Shown: piece after piece, positions 25,478 to 33,733 of the stretch | Layout of the letters: every line of letters starts with the position of its first letter | Numbering within the stretch: position 1 is the first letter of the stretch | From: Micromonospora sicca | GTDB taxonomy: Bacteria > Actinomycetota > Actinomycetes > Mycobacteriales > Micromonosporaceae | Direction: 5' to 3' | DNA length: 44,587 nt | Assembly (NCBI RefSeq): GCF_003172935.1 | Contig: NZ_QGKS01000218.1 | Coordinates: 1-44,587, forward strand | Program-made: the position numbers and the translations under genes | The notes under the pieces: generated by a model | What the model saw: only the letters and a program-made list of their open reading frames with translations | What the model was told of the DNA's origin: nothing | The model's database searches: none

Positions 25478-25971
25478 GCTCCTACCTTTCGATGATCAGC
25501 TGCAAGGACCTGGAGATTCGTCAACGTGGCGTCCAGCTTGGTGAACGCCTGGCGCCAACCCTCCTCGCTGGGGTGTGTCAGGTGCTCGGGCAGCCACTGG
25601 CGGATCTCCAGTCGCGTCCGCCCGTCGGCTTCGTCGTGGAACTCGACCCGCAACCTCGTCTCGAACGGCTCGATGCCCTCCTGCAGCCGGCCACTGACGT
25701 GCATGACGCCTTCGAGCAGTTCGCCGTCAGCGATGTCTAGAAGGTCGACATGGATGTGCACGCGAAGGCCGGGGTCGGCTGCATTGACTTCCGTCCACCG
25801 TTGATAGCCGCCGGGGCGTACGTCGAACTCAATCTCGTCGCGTGGCAGGGAGTTGCCGGTCGGGCCCCACCACGCCGCCAGGTGGTCGGGGTCGGTGAAG
25901 GCTCGGTAGACGAGCTCTCGCGGCGCGTCGAACACGCGCGAGATGACGAGCTGCGGAGTTTCGGTGTTCAT
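25465..25971 (-). CDS. SRPBCC (AHSA1-like) domain protein
   Basis: A 168-residue START/SRPBCC protein. ISRVFDAPRELVYRAFTDPD, LAAWWGPTG and the late LEIRQWLPEHLTHPSEEGW match AHSA1-type proteins that bind hydrophobic ligands in a deep pocket. ATG at 25971 overlaps the ArsR stop (ATGA), so it is translationally coupled. Its ligand is unknown; pairing with an ArsR regulator is typical. Confidence 0.9.
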   Translation of the reverse strand: MNTETPQLVISRVFDAPRELVYRAFTDPDHLAAWWGPTGNSLPRDEIEFDVRPGGYQRWTEVNAADPGLRVHIHVDLLDIADGELLEGVMHVSGRLQEGIEPFETRLRVEFHDEADGRTRLEIRQWLPEHLTHPSEEGWRQAFTKLDATLTNLQVLAADHRKVGAWPS

Positions 25972-26342
25972 TCGATCTCCTTGGGGTCGTTGGCCATCCG
26001 GTCCGTTGCCGGTCCGGCGGCCTGCACCGCGGCGAGGTGGGCATCGAGGCGGGTGAGGGACGAGTCCCAGAACCGCCGGTAGCGCTCGATCCAGTCGGCC
26101 GCTTCGCGCAGGGGGGCAGCTTCGAGGTGGCTCGCGCGCCACTTGCCCGACCGCGACCGCGAGATGAGCGCGGCACGCTCGAGCACTTTCAGGTGCCGTG
26201 ACACCGCTGGCATCGAGATGGAGAGAGGAGCGGTGAGCTCTGTGACCGTGGCGTCGCGTGCGGCCAGCTCGGCGAGGATTGCCCGTCGAGTCGGGTCGGC
26301 GAGCGCCGAGAACACCGCGCTGAGCTGATCGGTGCCAGCCAT
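25968..26342 (-). CDS. ArsR family transcriptional regulator
   Basis: A 124-residue winged-helix regulator. FSALADPTRRAILAELAARD (about 11-30) and MPAVSRHLKVLERAALISR (about 44-62) form the helix-turn-helix. The metal-binding ELCVCDL motif of ArsR/SmtB is absent, so it belongs to the metal-free group paired with SRPBCC proteins. ATG at 26342 is 15 bases from the CTTAAC-N6-GTTAAG palindrome, which should be its own operator. Confidence 0.92.
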   Translation of the reverse strand: MAGTDQLSAVFSALADPTRRAILAELAARDATVTELTAPLSISMPAVSRHLKVLERAALISRSRSGKWRASHLEAAPLREAADWIERYRRFWDSSLTRLDAHLAAVQAAGPATDRMANDPKEIE

Positions 26343-26357
26343 CGGAAGCCCCCTTCA

Positions 26358-26375
26358 CTTAACCACCCTGTTAAG
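26358..26375. promoter_or_regulatory. Probable ArsR operator
   Basis: CTTAAC, six bases, GTTAAG: a perfect inverted repeat directly upstream of the arsR start, matching the symmetric sites used by ArsR-type dimers. Confidence 0.65.
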
Positions 26376-26538
26376 GGTATTGGAACGCGAGTGATGTTGT
26401 CAACGGATGAGTCGCCGGGCCGGCTCGGTCCTGCCACCAACGCTGACGTGCTGCCGAACAACCTGCGGCAAGGCGGTGTCCGCTTCTGCCGCTCCGGGTG
26501 GGCTGGTGTTCATCGCCGGTGGTGACGCACGGTGATGT

Positions 26539-27455
26539 ATGGCTATCTCTCCTGCTTCGGCTTCCAGTGTCGTACCTGCCGATCAACTCGTTGTGCGCGC
26601 CGCAGTGTCGGCCTTCCTGGGCCGCTACCGTGGGCAGACTCGCGTCCATACCGAGTCGGACCTGCGAGTTTTCCTGCGCTGGTGCACCGACCAAGACCTG
26701 GGCCCGCTGGCTGCGGCGCGGTTGGACATCGAGCGGTACGTGCGCCGGCTGCAAGACGTCCGCCGGTACCAGCCCTCGACGGTTTCGCGGCGCCTGTCGG
26801 TGGTGGTCGGGTTCTATCGGGTCTGCGTCATCGACGCCATCCGGAGCACTCGCCGGCCGACTACGTCCGTCGGCCCACGGTGCCGGCCGAGTCGCCGACC
26901 CTCGGGCTGGGGCACCTGCAGTTCGAAGCCCTGATCACCACCGCCCGGAAGTCCCCGAACCTGAACGACTTCGCCCTGGTCGCGCTCTTGGGTCTGCTCG
27001 GGCTGCGGATCTTCGAAGCCTGCGGGTCGAACATTGCCGACCTAGGCGAGGAACACGGCCACCGGGTCCTGCGCGTGCGCGGCAAGGGAGGCAAGGTCGT
27101 CCTCGTCCCGCTCCCACCCGCGGTCGCCCGAGCCATCGACCGGGCCGTCGATGAGCGCACCAGCGGGCCGATCCTGCGCAACACCCACGGTCGGCGGATG
27201 GACCGGCACGCCGCCACCCGCCGGCTCAAGCACCTGGCCCAGGCCGCAGGGATCCGGATGCCGAGGATGCATCCCCACATGCTGCGGCACACGTTCGTGA
27301 CGACGATGCTTGACGCTGGCCTCAGCCTGCGCGACGTGCAGATCGCCGCTCGCCACGCCGACCCGCGAACCACCATGCGCTACGACCGGGCCCGCAAGAA
27401 CCTCGACCGGCACCCCAACTACATCCTCGCCGCGTACATGGCCTCCGGGACATAG
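26539..27455 (+). pseudogene. Tyrosine recombinase/integrase, frameshifted
   Basis: A XerC/D-like tyrosine recombinase of about 305 residues. The N-terminal SAM-like core-binding domain (FLGRYRGQTRVHTESDLRVF) reads from ATG 26539; at about 26840-26846 one base is missing and the catalytic domain continues in another frame from HSPADYVRRPTV. Visible catalytic residues are Arg in LGLRIFEAC, Lys in RGKGGKVVLVP, HMLRHTF, the His of ARHADPRTTMRY and the nucleophile Tyr in MRYDR. The integron IntI-specific insertion is not seen. It is divergent from arsR and lies within the repeat-bounded gene array. Confidence 0.85.
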
Positions 27456-27459
27456 CCAG

Positions 27460-27490
27460 CGCTCACGGCTCTGCCGATGAGCAGCGATGG
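27460..27490 (+). repeat. Intergenic repeat copy G (right half)
   Basis: CAGCGCTCACGGCTCTGCCGATGAGCAGCG: right core TGCCGATGAGC intact, left part degenerate. It starts 4 bases after the recombinase stop and supplies the last codons and stop of the NUDIX gene on the other strand. Confidence 0.5.
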
Positions 27491-27948
27491 ATCTCCGGAC
27501 CGCTCGGCGATGCGGCTGTCCGTGCTTCGTCGCGACGAGGCGGCCGGTCAGGCTCAGGCAGAGAACGAACCAATGCCGCCAAGACGCCATGCACGAGGGG
27601 AAGCCCGCCCAGCTCGCTGATCCCGACCCATGCGATGTCGTCATGCTCGTCAGGTGCACAGTTGGTCGGAGAGCCAACCCAGTCTCCAATTTGCCAGACG
27701 CCCACGTGAACGGCGTCCTCACCACTGCCGGCATGCAAGTCGCCCAACCGTGAAGAGGACTCCGCCACAATCTGAACACCGAGCTCCTCGCGCATCTCAC
27801 GCGCGAGGGCTTGTAGTTCCGACTCACCCGCTTCGACATGCCCCCCGGGCAGATCCCAGAGATCTGGGTATGCCCGGCGGGTCGGGCTGCGGTGTACTAG
27901 CAGGACCGCGCCGTTCTCAACGAGTGCGCCTGTGACGACGACATGCAT
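27463..27948 (-). CDS. NUDIX hydrolase
   Basis: A 161-residue NUDIX protein. The box GGHVEAGESELQALAREMRE followed by ELGV (residues 35-58) has the G-x5-E-x7-REUxEExGU arrangement that binds Mg and a pyrophosphate. The family usually ends near residue 135; the extra C-terminal tail (RPPRRDEARTAASPSG) ends inside repeat copy G, so the stop may have been set by repeat insertion. It is a single gene between copies G and H. The substrate is probably a nucleotide derivative. Confidence 0.92.
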   Translation of the reverse strand: MHVVVTGALVENGAVLLVHRSPTRRAYPDLWDLPGGHVEAGESELQALAREMREELGVQIVAESSSRLGDLHAGSGEDAVHVGVWQIGDWVGSPTNCAPDEHDDIAWVGISELGGLPLVHGVLAALVRSLPEPDRPPRRDEARTAASPSGPEIHRCSSAEP

Positions 27949-28005
27949 GACGGATTAGAGCACAGGGATAGGACAAGCTCGCTCCAGCCAAAGGGGACGC
28001 CCAGA

Positions 28006-28088
28006 CGTCCGGATCTGCCGCGAGCCGCGCGTTACGCAGCGTGACTCGACGCCGGTGGGCCGCCGCTCGACAATGCCGATGTGCACGG
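28006..28088 (+). repeat. Intergenic repeat copy H (full length)
   Basis: 83-base copy: CGTCCGGATCTGCCGCGAGC, then CGCGCGTTACGCAGCGTGAC (same centre as copies A and B), then ATGCCGATGTGCACGGG, a degraded right core. It lies between NUDIX and acetyltransferase genes that both read on the minus strand, yet keeps the plus orientation. Confidence 0.75.
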
Positions 28089-28102
28089 GTGAGCCACAGG
28101 CT

Positions 28103-28714
28103 TCAGGAGGTTGCGGTGGACGCCGGCTTCAGACGCTTTCGCTCGACAACGCTTGTTGCCGTCACCACGCTGAGCGGCGGCACGTCCTTCGCAACAACGG
28201 CGCCCGCGCCGACGACCGAGCCCCGACCGATTGTCACTCCAGGGGTGACCGTGGCTGCGGCGCCGATCCACACATCATCCTCGATGACGATCGGCGCGTG
28301 CGTGATGAAGTCGTACCGTTCGTCGAGCTCGACGGAATGCCCGGCCGTGCTCAGAGTCACTCGGGGACCGATCAGGACGCGGTCACCGATGTTGACGCCC
28401 CCGTAGTCGAGGAAGAAGCATCCCTGATTGATGAACACGCGCTCTCCGAACGACGCTCCAAGCCCGTAGTCGCAATAGAACGGGGGCAGGATGGACAGAG
28501 AGTCAGGGATCGGTTCACCGAAGGTCTCGGTGAGCACCGTCCTACGCGCGTCGAGGTCGTCAAACGGCAGCACGTTGAGGCGCGAGGTCAGGTTCATGAC
28601 GAACTGCACGCGCTCCGCGAAGGCTCGTGACTCGGGCGTCCGTGTTCGTAGGCGTTGCTGGTTGCGCACGAGGCCATGCTGGCACGGCGAGTCAGAGACC
28701 CGGTGACGACCCAC
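28103..28714 (-). CDS. Maltose/galactoside O-acetyltransferase-like hexapeptide-repeat protein
   Basis: Up to 203 residues of a left-handed beta-helix acetyltransferase. DYGLGASFGERVFINQGCFF, VNIGDRVLIGPRVTL and the DDVWIGAAATVTPGVTIGRG stretch show the hexapeptide repeats; the His in STAGHSVELDERYDF is the likely catalytic residue. The start is unsure: GTG at 28714 is the longest, and GTG at 28669 would give a shorter N-terminus; neither has a good ribosome site. It transfers acetyl from acetyl-CoA to a sugar or similar acceptor. Single gene between repeat copies H and I. Confidence 0.88.
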   Translation of the reverse strand: MGRHRVSDSPCQHGLVRNQQRLRTRTPESRAFAERVQFVMNLTSRLNVLPFDDLDARRTVLTETFGEPIPDSLSILPPFYCDYGLGASFGERVFINQGCFFLDYGGVNIGDRVLIGPRVTLSTAGHSVELDERYDFITHAPIVIEDDVWIGAAATVTPGVTIGRGSVVGAGAVVAKDVPPLSVVTATSVVERKRLKPASTATS

Positions 28715-29069
28715 CGGCAGGGAACGCGTCAGTCCGTGATCGTGGGGTCCTCATCGAACGTCCGGATCTGCCGCAGACCGAGTGGTTGAGGTGCGGGGCT
28801 GGATCGCCGGGCGTCGCCGGCTCGTACGGCGTCTTGCCGCCACCGTGGATGGCGCTGGCGATTGTCAGAGGCCTGGTCGTGGACGACGCTCGCCGCACGC
28901 GGCACGTGCACGAGGAGTCCGACATGCCGGCCCGACGTCGAGATCGTCCTGAGCATCGAGGTCCTGCCCCCGACGGTGCGCCGAGCGTCCGGTGCGCCGG
29001 CAGCCCGGCGAGTCGGGCTGGCCGACAGGCAGAGGCTGCGGCCACGGCGCAGCGGTTAGCCTCACCGTC
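28715..29069. other. Intergenic stretch with repeat copy I
   Basis: 355 bases between divergent acetyltransferase and YdeI-like genes. Apart from repeat copy I, the frames look non-coding. Confidence 0.45.
28759..28780 (+). repeat. Intergenic repeat copy I (left half only)
   Basis: CGTCCGGATCTGCCGCAGACC: an intact left core with terminus CGTCCG, as in copies C and H. No right core follows. Confidence 0.6.
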
Positions 29070-29675
29070 ATGGCGAGCGCCGAACTGGATGAGTTGATCG
29101 TCGCGGACGACGACGCGTTGCGCGCGTGGTTGTCGGCCAACCACGCCACGTCGCCCGGCGTCTGGCTCGCCCTGACCAAAAAGGGCGGCACAGTCACGAC
29201 GCTGACCTGGCAGCAGGCGGTCGACGAGGCCCTGTGCTTCGGCTGGATCGACGGGCAGGCCCGTAAACGGGATCAGGAGACCTCCTGGATCCGGTTCACT
29301 CCGCGCAGGCCCCGTAGTTCCTGGTCACAACGCAACGTCGCCCACGTGGCCCGGCTGGAGGCGCAGGGGCGAATGCTGCCCCCAGGCCGCGCCGCGGTAG
29401 AAGCCGCAAAGGCAGACGGGCGGTGGGCGGCCGCCTACGCCCCGCCGTCGGAAGCCGAGGTGCCGGCCGACCTCCTCGCCGCCATCGCCGCCGACGCCAC
29501 CGCCCAGGCCATGTTCGACGTACTCACCAGAACCAACCGGTTCGCTCTCATCCACCGCGTCAATGCCGTTAAACGGGCGCAGACCCGCGAGCGGAAGATC
29601 GGCGAGTTCGTTGCCATGCTGGCCCGTCACGAGACGATCTACCCGCAGAAGGCCAAGCCTCCGAACTCACCGTAA
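29070..29675 (+). CDS. YdeI/OmpD-associated family protein
   Basis: A 201-residue YdeI-like (OmpD-associated, Bacteroidetes-type) protein. ALRAWLSANHATSPGVWLAL, ALCFGWIDGQARKRDQETSW and FTPRRPRSSWSQRNVAHVAR are the family's core; the late INRFAL-like block NRFALIHRVNAVKRAQTRER is also typical. ATG at 29070 gives the expected N-terminus. Function unknown. It is a single gene between repeat copies I and J. Confidence 0.92.
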   Translation: MASAELDELIVADDDALRAWLSANHATSPGVWLALTKKGGTVTTLTWQQAVDEALCFGWIDGQARKRDQETSWIRFTPRRPRSSWSQRNVAHVARLEAQGRMLPPGRAAVEAAKADGRWAAAYAPPSEAEVPADLLAAIAADATAQAMFDVLTRTNRFALIHRVNAVKRAQTRERKIGEFVAMLARHETIYPQKAKPPNSP

Positions 29676-29692
29676 TCGGCATCTTCATCATC

Positions 29693-29726
29693 AGGTGCAT
29701 TGATCTGCCGCCGATCGTGCGCGCCG
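29693..29726 (+). repeat. Intergenic repeat copy J (left half)
   Basis: AGGTGCATTGATCTGCCGCC then GATCGTGCGCGCC, 18 bases after the YdeI stop. It closely matches copy K (AGGTGTACTGATCTGCCGCC) and has the left core only. Confidence 0.55.
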
Positions 29727-29836
29727 ACAACCTGCGAGGCGTCTGGGCCTGGTGCGGGGCAAGTGCGGACGCGGTGGCGAGACGTCGGCCGAGCCGGCGG
29801 GCTGCCGGCCGCCGAAACTGCAGGTTCGGCGACCGG

Positions 29837-29846
29837 GGTCTAGCTC
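29837..29846. repeat. IS4 target duplication, left
   Basis: GGTCTAGCTC, repeated exactly at 33110-33119 beyond the right terminal inverted repeat of the IS4-type element. A 10-base duplication fits IS4-family elements. Confidence 0.85.
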
Positions 29847-29879
29847 CAACGCCGTTCAGTTTGGCGGGTTGATCGGCTG

Positions 29880-31274
29880 TCAAGGTCCGGTGTCGAGGAT
29901 GTTGATGTCGATGGTGGCTTTGTAGGTGGTGCGGTCGATGTCCGGGCCGCGGGCGTTGTACTTGGAGATGGCGCGTTTGACGATGCGGGGTTTGGTCCGG
30001 ACGCGTCGGTCGGGCATGAGCGTGGCCAGGACCCGCCGGCCGATCGCGCCGACGAGGTCGATGACCGTGTCGGCGATGACGCTGGCGGCTTGGATGACCT
30101 GATCACGGGCGGTGTGCAGGGCAATGGTGAAGCTGGCCCGGTCGGGGTCCAGGCCGGGGATGGTGTCGGTGGCGTCGGTCATCGCGGTGCGGAGCACCTG
30201 GTAGGTGACCAGTAGGGCGTAGATCTCCTGGTCGATTCCGGCCGGGGTGCGGGCGCGTAGCACCCGCCCGCCCAGGATGGTGGACTTCAGTTCCAGGTAG
30301 ACGGTCTCGATCTCCCACCGCTGGTGGTAGAGGGTGATCAGCTCGCCGGCCGGGTAGCGGTGCGGGTCGAGCAGGGTGGTGACCAGACGGTAGGTGCCGG
30401 TGCGCCGGCCAGCGCTGGTGACGATGCCGATCTCGGCCTCGATGACGCGGACGGCGAGACTACCGAGTTGGGACAGGTAGGAGCCGTCCCGGTGGCGGGA
30501 TCTGACCGGTAGCCGTCGGCCGCTCTTGCATCGCACCAGCAGGTCCGCGCCGGTGGCGGCGAGGTGGGTCAGCAGGTCCGCGGCGGCGAAGTTACGGTCG
30601 GCCAGCAGCAGCATCCCCGGCCGGAGACTGCCGGCCAACCGTGCCGCGTACCCGGGTTCGCCGATACTGGCCGGGCCGAAGACCGCGTCGATGACGCTGC
30701 GGGTCCCGCAGGCCACCAGGGCCAGGACCCGGACCGTGGGGTAACCGCCCGCGCCGTGGTTGCAGCGCTGTTTAACCACAGCGGTCAGGTTCGCGGCGCT
30801 GTCGGCCACGCTCATCAACGTGCCGTCCACAGCGCAGACCAACAGCCCACGCCAGGACACCGCCCCTGCCGCCGTCGTCGCGGCCGGGCCACGCAGCAGG
30901 TCGAACAACGCCCGCAGGGGTGCCACCCCGAGCCGTTGCCGGGCCTGACGCAGCGCGCTGGCCGTCGGCGCGGCCACGGCCAGGCCATGCAGACCGGCGG
31001 TCAGCCGATGCTAGACCTGCCCGTAGCCCAACTCAGCGAACAGGCAGCCGGCCAGCAACAGGTAGACCACCACCCGTGAGGGCAGCAACCGAACCCGCGA
31101 CTGCACCGCACCGGTGCGCTCCAGGGCATCATCGACCATCTCGAACGGCACCAGCTGGGTCAACTCGCCCAGATGGCCCGGCGCGAACCGGCCCGCCGCC
31201 ACCATCGTCGTACGCGTTATGGCAATCTGTCCGGACAGCGGAGCTCCTGGTTTCGGGGTGTCTTGGAGTGACAA
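29880..31274 (-). pseudogene. IS4-family transposase with an internal stop
   Basis: The N-terminal piece (TTG at 31274, FAPGHLGELTQLVPFEMVDD, an IS4 N-terminal domain) reads to GYGQV and a TAG at 31011-31013. Past the stop the same frame continues HRLTAGLHGLAVAAPTAS and the DDE domain: CAVDGTLMSVAD (first Asp), LLADRNFAAADLL (second Asp) and YHQRWEIETVYLELK (Glu with the Y-(2)R-(3)E-(6)K signature). TGG to TAG would explain the stop. No frameshift is present. Confidence 0.88.
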
Positions 31275-31342
31275 CCCTCTCTACCGGAGCTCCGCTGCTT
31301 CACATCCCCCGACACGCCTTGACACGCCACCAACCCGCCTAA

Positions 31343-33093
31343 GGGCTTGCAGATCATCAACGCGCCATTTTGGTCCCTTGCGGAGTGGTGATGCCTTGTG
31401 CGGTCGCGAGGGCGTAGAGGTCGTTGAGTGTGGCCAGCTGGTGCGGGCTGGGCTGGATGGTGTGTCCTGCCTGCTGCAGGAGTTGGCGGATCTCGCGCAG
31501 ATGCCGGTTGATGGTCTCGGGTCGGACTCGGAACAGGGCGGCGATGGTGACCTGGGGCAGCGCGAGTCGGTGGTGGAGGCTCGCGGCCAGGAGCCGGTCG
31601 GCGAGGGTGAGGACGGGGCGCCGGCCTGTGCCGGGGGCGGTCAGGCGTGGGCGGTGGCCGCGTCGTTTGTCCAGGCTGGCTTCTCGCTGCTGGTCATGCA
31701 GCGTCATCAGCGTGGTGATCAGGGCGCTCCATTCAGGCGCCGGCAGTCCGGTAAGGGTCGGGTGGCGTAGCCAGGCCAGGTCGGGACTGGGCTGGTCAAA
31801 CGGATCGGCAGCGGTGTTGACCTGCTCGTATGTTTCGGGGCGCAGGGTGTAGTTCCAGTCTGGGTGCCAGTCGTGGCGGGTCACGGGCAGCGCCTCGTGC
31901 TGCCGGTCGCTGATGCGGATGCCGGTGTCGTAGGTGCTGGTGTCGAGTTCGGCGTGCACGCGCAGCCCGGTGCGGGTCGTGGTGGCGGCGATGGATTGCA
32001 CGATGACCTCGTGGCTGGTCAGCGGCCGGCCTCGCCAGTTCATGGTGATGTGGGAGAACAACCGGTGCTCGACTTTGTTCCACTTCGAGGTGCCGGGCGG
32101 AAAGTGACACACGGTGATTTCCAACCCGGTCTGGACGGCGAGGGCTGCCAGTTCGGCTTTCCAAGCGCGGGTGCGGTAGCCGTTGGAGCCACCCGCATCC
32201 GCGGTGATCAGCAGCCGTCGGGCCTGCGGGTAGTCGATGTGGCCGACCGCGTTCCACCAGCGGCGGATCGACTCGACGGCGAACGCGGCGGTGTCGTGGT
32301 CGGTGCCGACGTTGACCCAGCCGGTGTTGGCGGCCAGGTCGTAGATGCCGTACGGCACCGCCTTGCCCCGGCTGTCACCGGGAAAGTCGTGCGTGAGGGT
32401 GGCCACAGGCTCGCCTTGGGGTCGCCACTGCCGGCCGGCGTTGCTGAACTGGCCGACCAGTTCCTTCTTCTTGGTATCCACGCTGATCACCGGCTCCATG
32501 GCGGCCTGGTGGTCTTTGACCTGCTCGTTGATATAGCGGAACTGCGCGTCGCGGTCTGGGTGCTGCTTGCCCTCGACAGTCTTGGCGTTGGCCTGCAGGC
32601 TGAACCCCTCCTCGCGCAGCAGGTCAGCGACGGTGTCGGCGCTCACCCGGTGACCTTGGCCGGTCAACTCCGCTGCGAGCTTGCGGGTCGACTTCGTCGT
32701 CCACCGCAGCGGCGACATCGGATCCCCCCGCTCGTCCGGCTCGACAAGGGCCAACAGCGCCGGGCGCAGCACGGGATCCACCTCAACAGCCCGTTTACGC
32801 CCCCCACCGGGCCTGCGGACCCGACCCAGCGGCTGCGCACCCGTGTCCAACTCATCGACGCCCAGCGACACCGTCGCCTCACGAACGCCAGCGGCCCGCG
32901 CCACCGCACGGATCCCGCCGTGTCCCAGCACCCGCGCCTCGGCACCCATCAACAGCCGACGCTGCCGCTCGTCCAGATGCGGGAAGATCGCCTCGAACTT
33001 CGCCGCGAGCATCTGCCCAGTTTCCACCATGACGGCCATACCACAGCAACGAGCGAGACTCCGCGAAGCTACGGGTTATTTTTCTGCAAGCCC
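31343..33093 (-). mobile_element. ISAzo13-family insertion sequence
   Basis: Terminal inverted repeats GGGCTTGCAGA (31343-31353) and TCTGCAAGCCC (33083-33093), flanked by TAA duplications (31340-31342 and 33094-33096). It is 1751 bases long with one intact transposase gene, and it lies within the right terminal repeat of the IS4 element, so it came later. Confidence 0.85.
31357..33039 (-). CDS. ISAzo13-family transposase
   Basis: An intact 560-residue transposase of the ISAzo13 (DDE_Tnp_ISAZ013, PF07592) type. The N-terminal MLAAKFEAIFPHLDERQRRL and TTKSTRKLAAELTGQGHRVS helices are typical. The catalytic acids are in PVISVDTKKKELVG, LLITADAGGSNGYR and WNKVEHRLFSHI. ATG at 33039. All three motifs and both element ends are intact, so this element could be active. 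Confidence 0.92.
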   Translation of the reverse strand: MAVMVETGQMLAAKFEAIFPHLDERQRRLLMGAEARVLGHGGIRAVARAAGVREATVSLGVDELDTGAQPLGRVRRPGGGRKRAVEVDPVLRPALLALVEPDERGDPMSPLRWTTKSTRKLAAELTGQGHRVSADTVADLLREEGFSLQANAKTVEGKQHPDRDAQFRYINEQVKDHQAAMEPVISVDTKKKELVGQFSNAGRQWRPQGEPVATLTHDFPGDSRGKAVPYGIYDLAANTGWVNVGTDHDTAAFAVESIRRWWNAVGHIDYPQARRLLITADAGGSNGYRTRAWKAELAALAVQTGLEITVCHFPPGTSKWNKVEHRLFSHITMNWRGRPLTSHEVIVQSIAATTTRTGLRVHAELDTSTYDTGIRISDRQHEALPVTRHDWHPDWNYTLRPETYEQVNTAADPFDQPSPDLAWLRHPTLTGLPAPEWSALITTLMTLHDQQREASLDKRRGHRPRLTAPGTGRRPVLTLADRLLAASLHHRLALPQVTIAALFRVRPETINRHLREIRQLLQQAGHTIQPSPHQLATLNDLYALATAQGITTPQGTKMAR

Positions 33094-33109
33094 TAACCGA
33101 ACGGCGTTG

Positions 33110-33119
33110 GGTCTAGCTC
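33110..33119. repeat. IS4 target duplication, right
   Basis: GGTCTAGCTC, identical to 29837-29846. Joining the flanks at this sequence restores the pre-insertion intergenic region. Confidence 0.85.
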
Positions 33120-33245
33120 GGGCCGCGGCAACGAACGGTCAACCCAAGGGGTGAGAGCAGATCAAGGTCGCTCCCCGTGGCCGTTCGCGTTACGGCGCAG
33201 TTGTCGTGGCGCGAACGAGCGCAGTCCGGGATAGCCTTGGCGTAT

Positions 33246-33533
33246 ATGGCTACCTATCGCAGCGCCTCAGTGCTTCTCTCCTCCGACGGCACCAGGACCC
33301 CCGGCACCGCCGCGCTCTTCGCCGAGCCCGCCCGCAAGGGTGGGACTCCGCCGTGGGCAGGCGACTTCCGACCGGCCAACAGCGCCGGCAATGGCCCCAA
33401 GAACGCGGTCGGGAAGACCTTTACGTTGGAGCTGCCCGACGGCAGCACCGGCAAGGTCGTGGTCCAGAGCCTCAAGAGCGGGAAGGGAGGCGTCGTGCTG
33501 GCGTTGATGGGCGAGGACGCACCCCCCTTCTGA
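33246..33533 (+). CDS. Hypothetical small protein, 95 residues
   Basis: Unrecognised. ATG at 33246 opens a 95-residue soluble protein with GTAALFAEPARKGG, PPWAGDFRPAN and GKTFTLELPDGSTGKVVVQS, which looks like a compact beta-rich fold. The ATG gives a cleaner protein than the upstream GTG at 33177. It is the first gene after the insertion sequences, upstream of repeat copy K. Confidence 0.55.
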   Translation: MATYRSASVLLSSDGTRTPGTAALFAEPARKGGTPPWAGDFRPANSAGNGPKNAVGKTFTLELPDGSTGKVVVQSLKSGKGGVVLALMGEDAPPF

Positions 33534-33656
33534 TCAGGAAACTGATCGCCGCCGACGCCACCGGCTGGAGACGGCCGGTATGCGACCCTGTCGATGTCAA
33601 TGCGTTCGGATAGCTCCGGGCGCATTGCCTCACCCGTGGCTGGGCGTCGACGAAGG

Positions 33657-33690
33657 TCAGGTGTACTGATCTGCCGCCGACCGCGCTCGG
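33657..33690 (+). repeat. Intergenic repeat copy K (left half)
   Basis: AGGTGTACTGATCTGCCGCC then GACCGCGCTCGG, very close to copy J, between the 95-residue gene and the VOC gene. Confidence 0.55.
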
Positions 33691-33733
33691 CGACGGCAGT
33701 ACACATCTCCCTGATTCGTATTGGCCAGTCTGG

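Larger units (their letters stand above)
29847..33109 (-). mobile_element. IS4-family insertion sequence, interrupted by an ISAzo13-type element
   Basis: The left end CAACGCCGTTCAGTTTGGCG and, on the opposite strand, the right end CAACGCCGTTCGGTTAGGCG are terminal inverted repeats; 22 of the first 24 bases agree once the inner element is removed. The element is flanked by the 10-base duplication GGTCTAGCTC. Without the inner insertion (1751 bases plus a three-base duplication) it would be 1509 bases long. It is dead: its transposase has an internal stop and its right end is split. Confidence 0.88.

Noticed and set aside
28692..29144. Minus-strand frames between the acetyltransferase and YdeI genes
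   Set aside because: They cross repeat copy I and the YdeI start and show no protein-like pattern.
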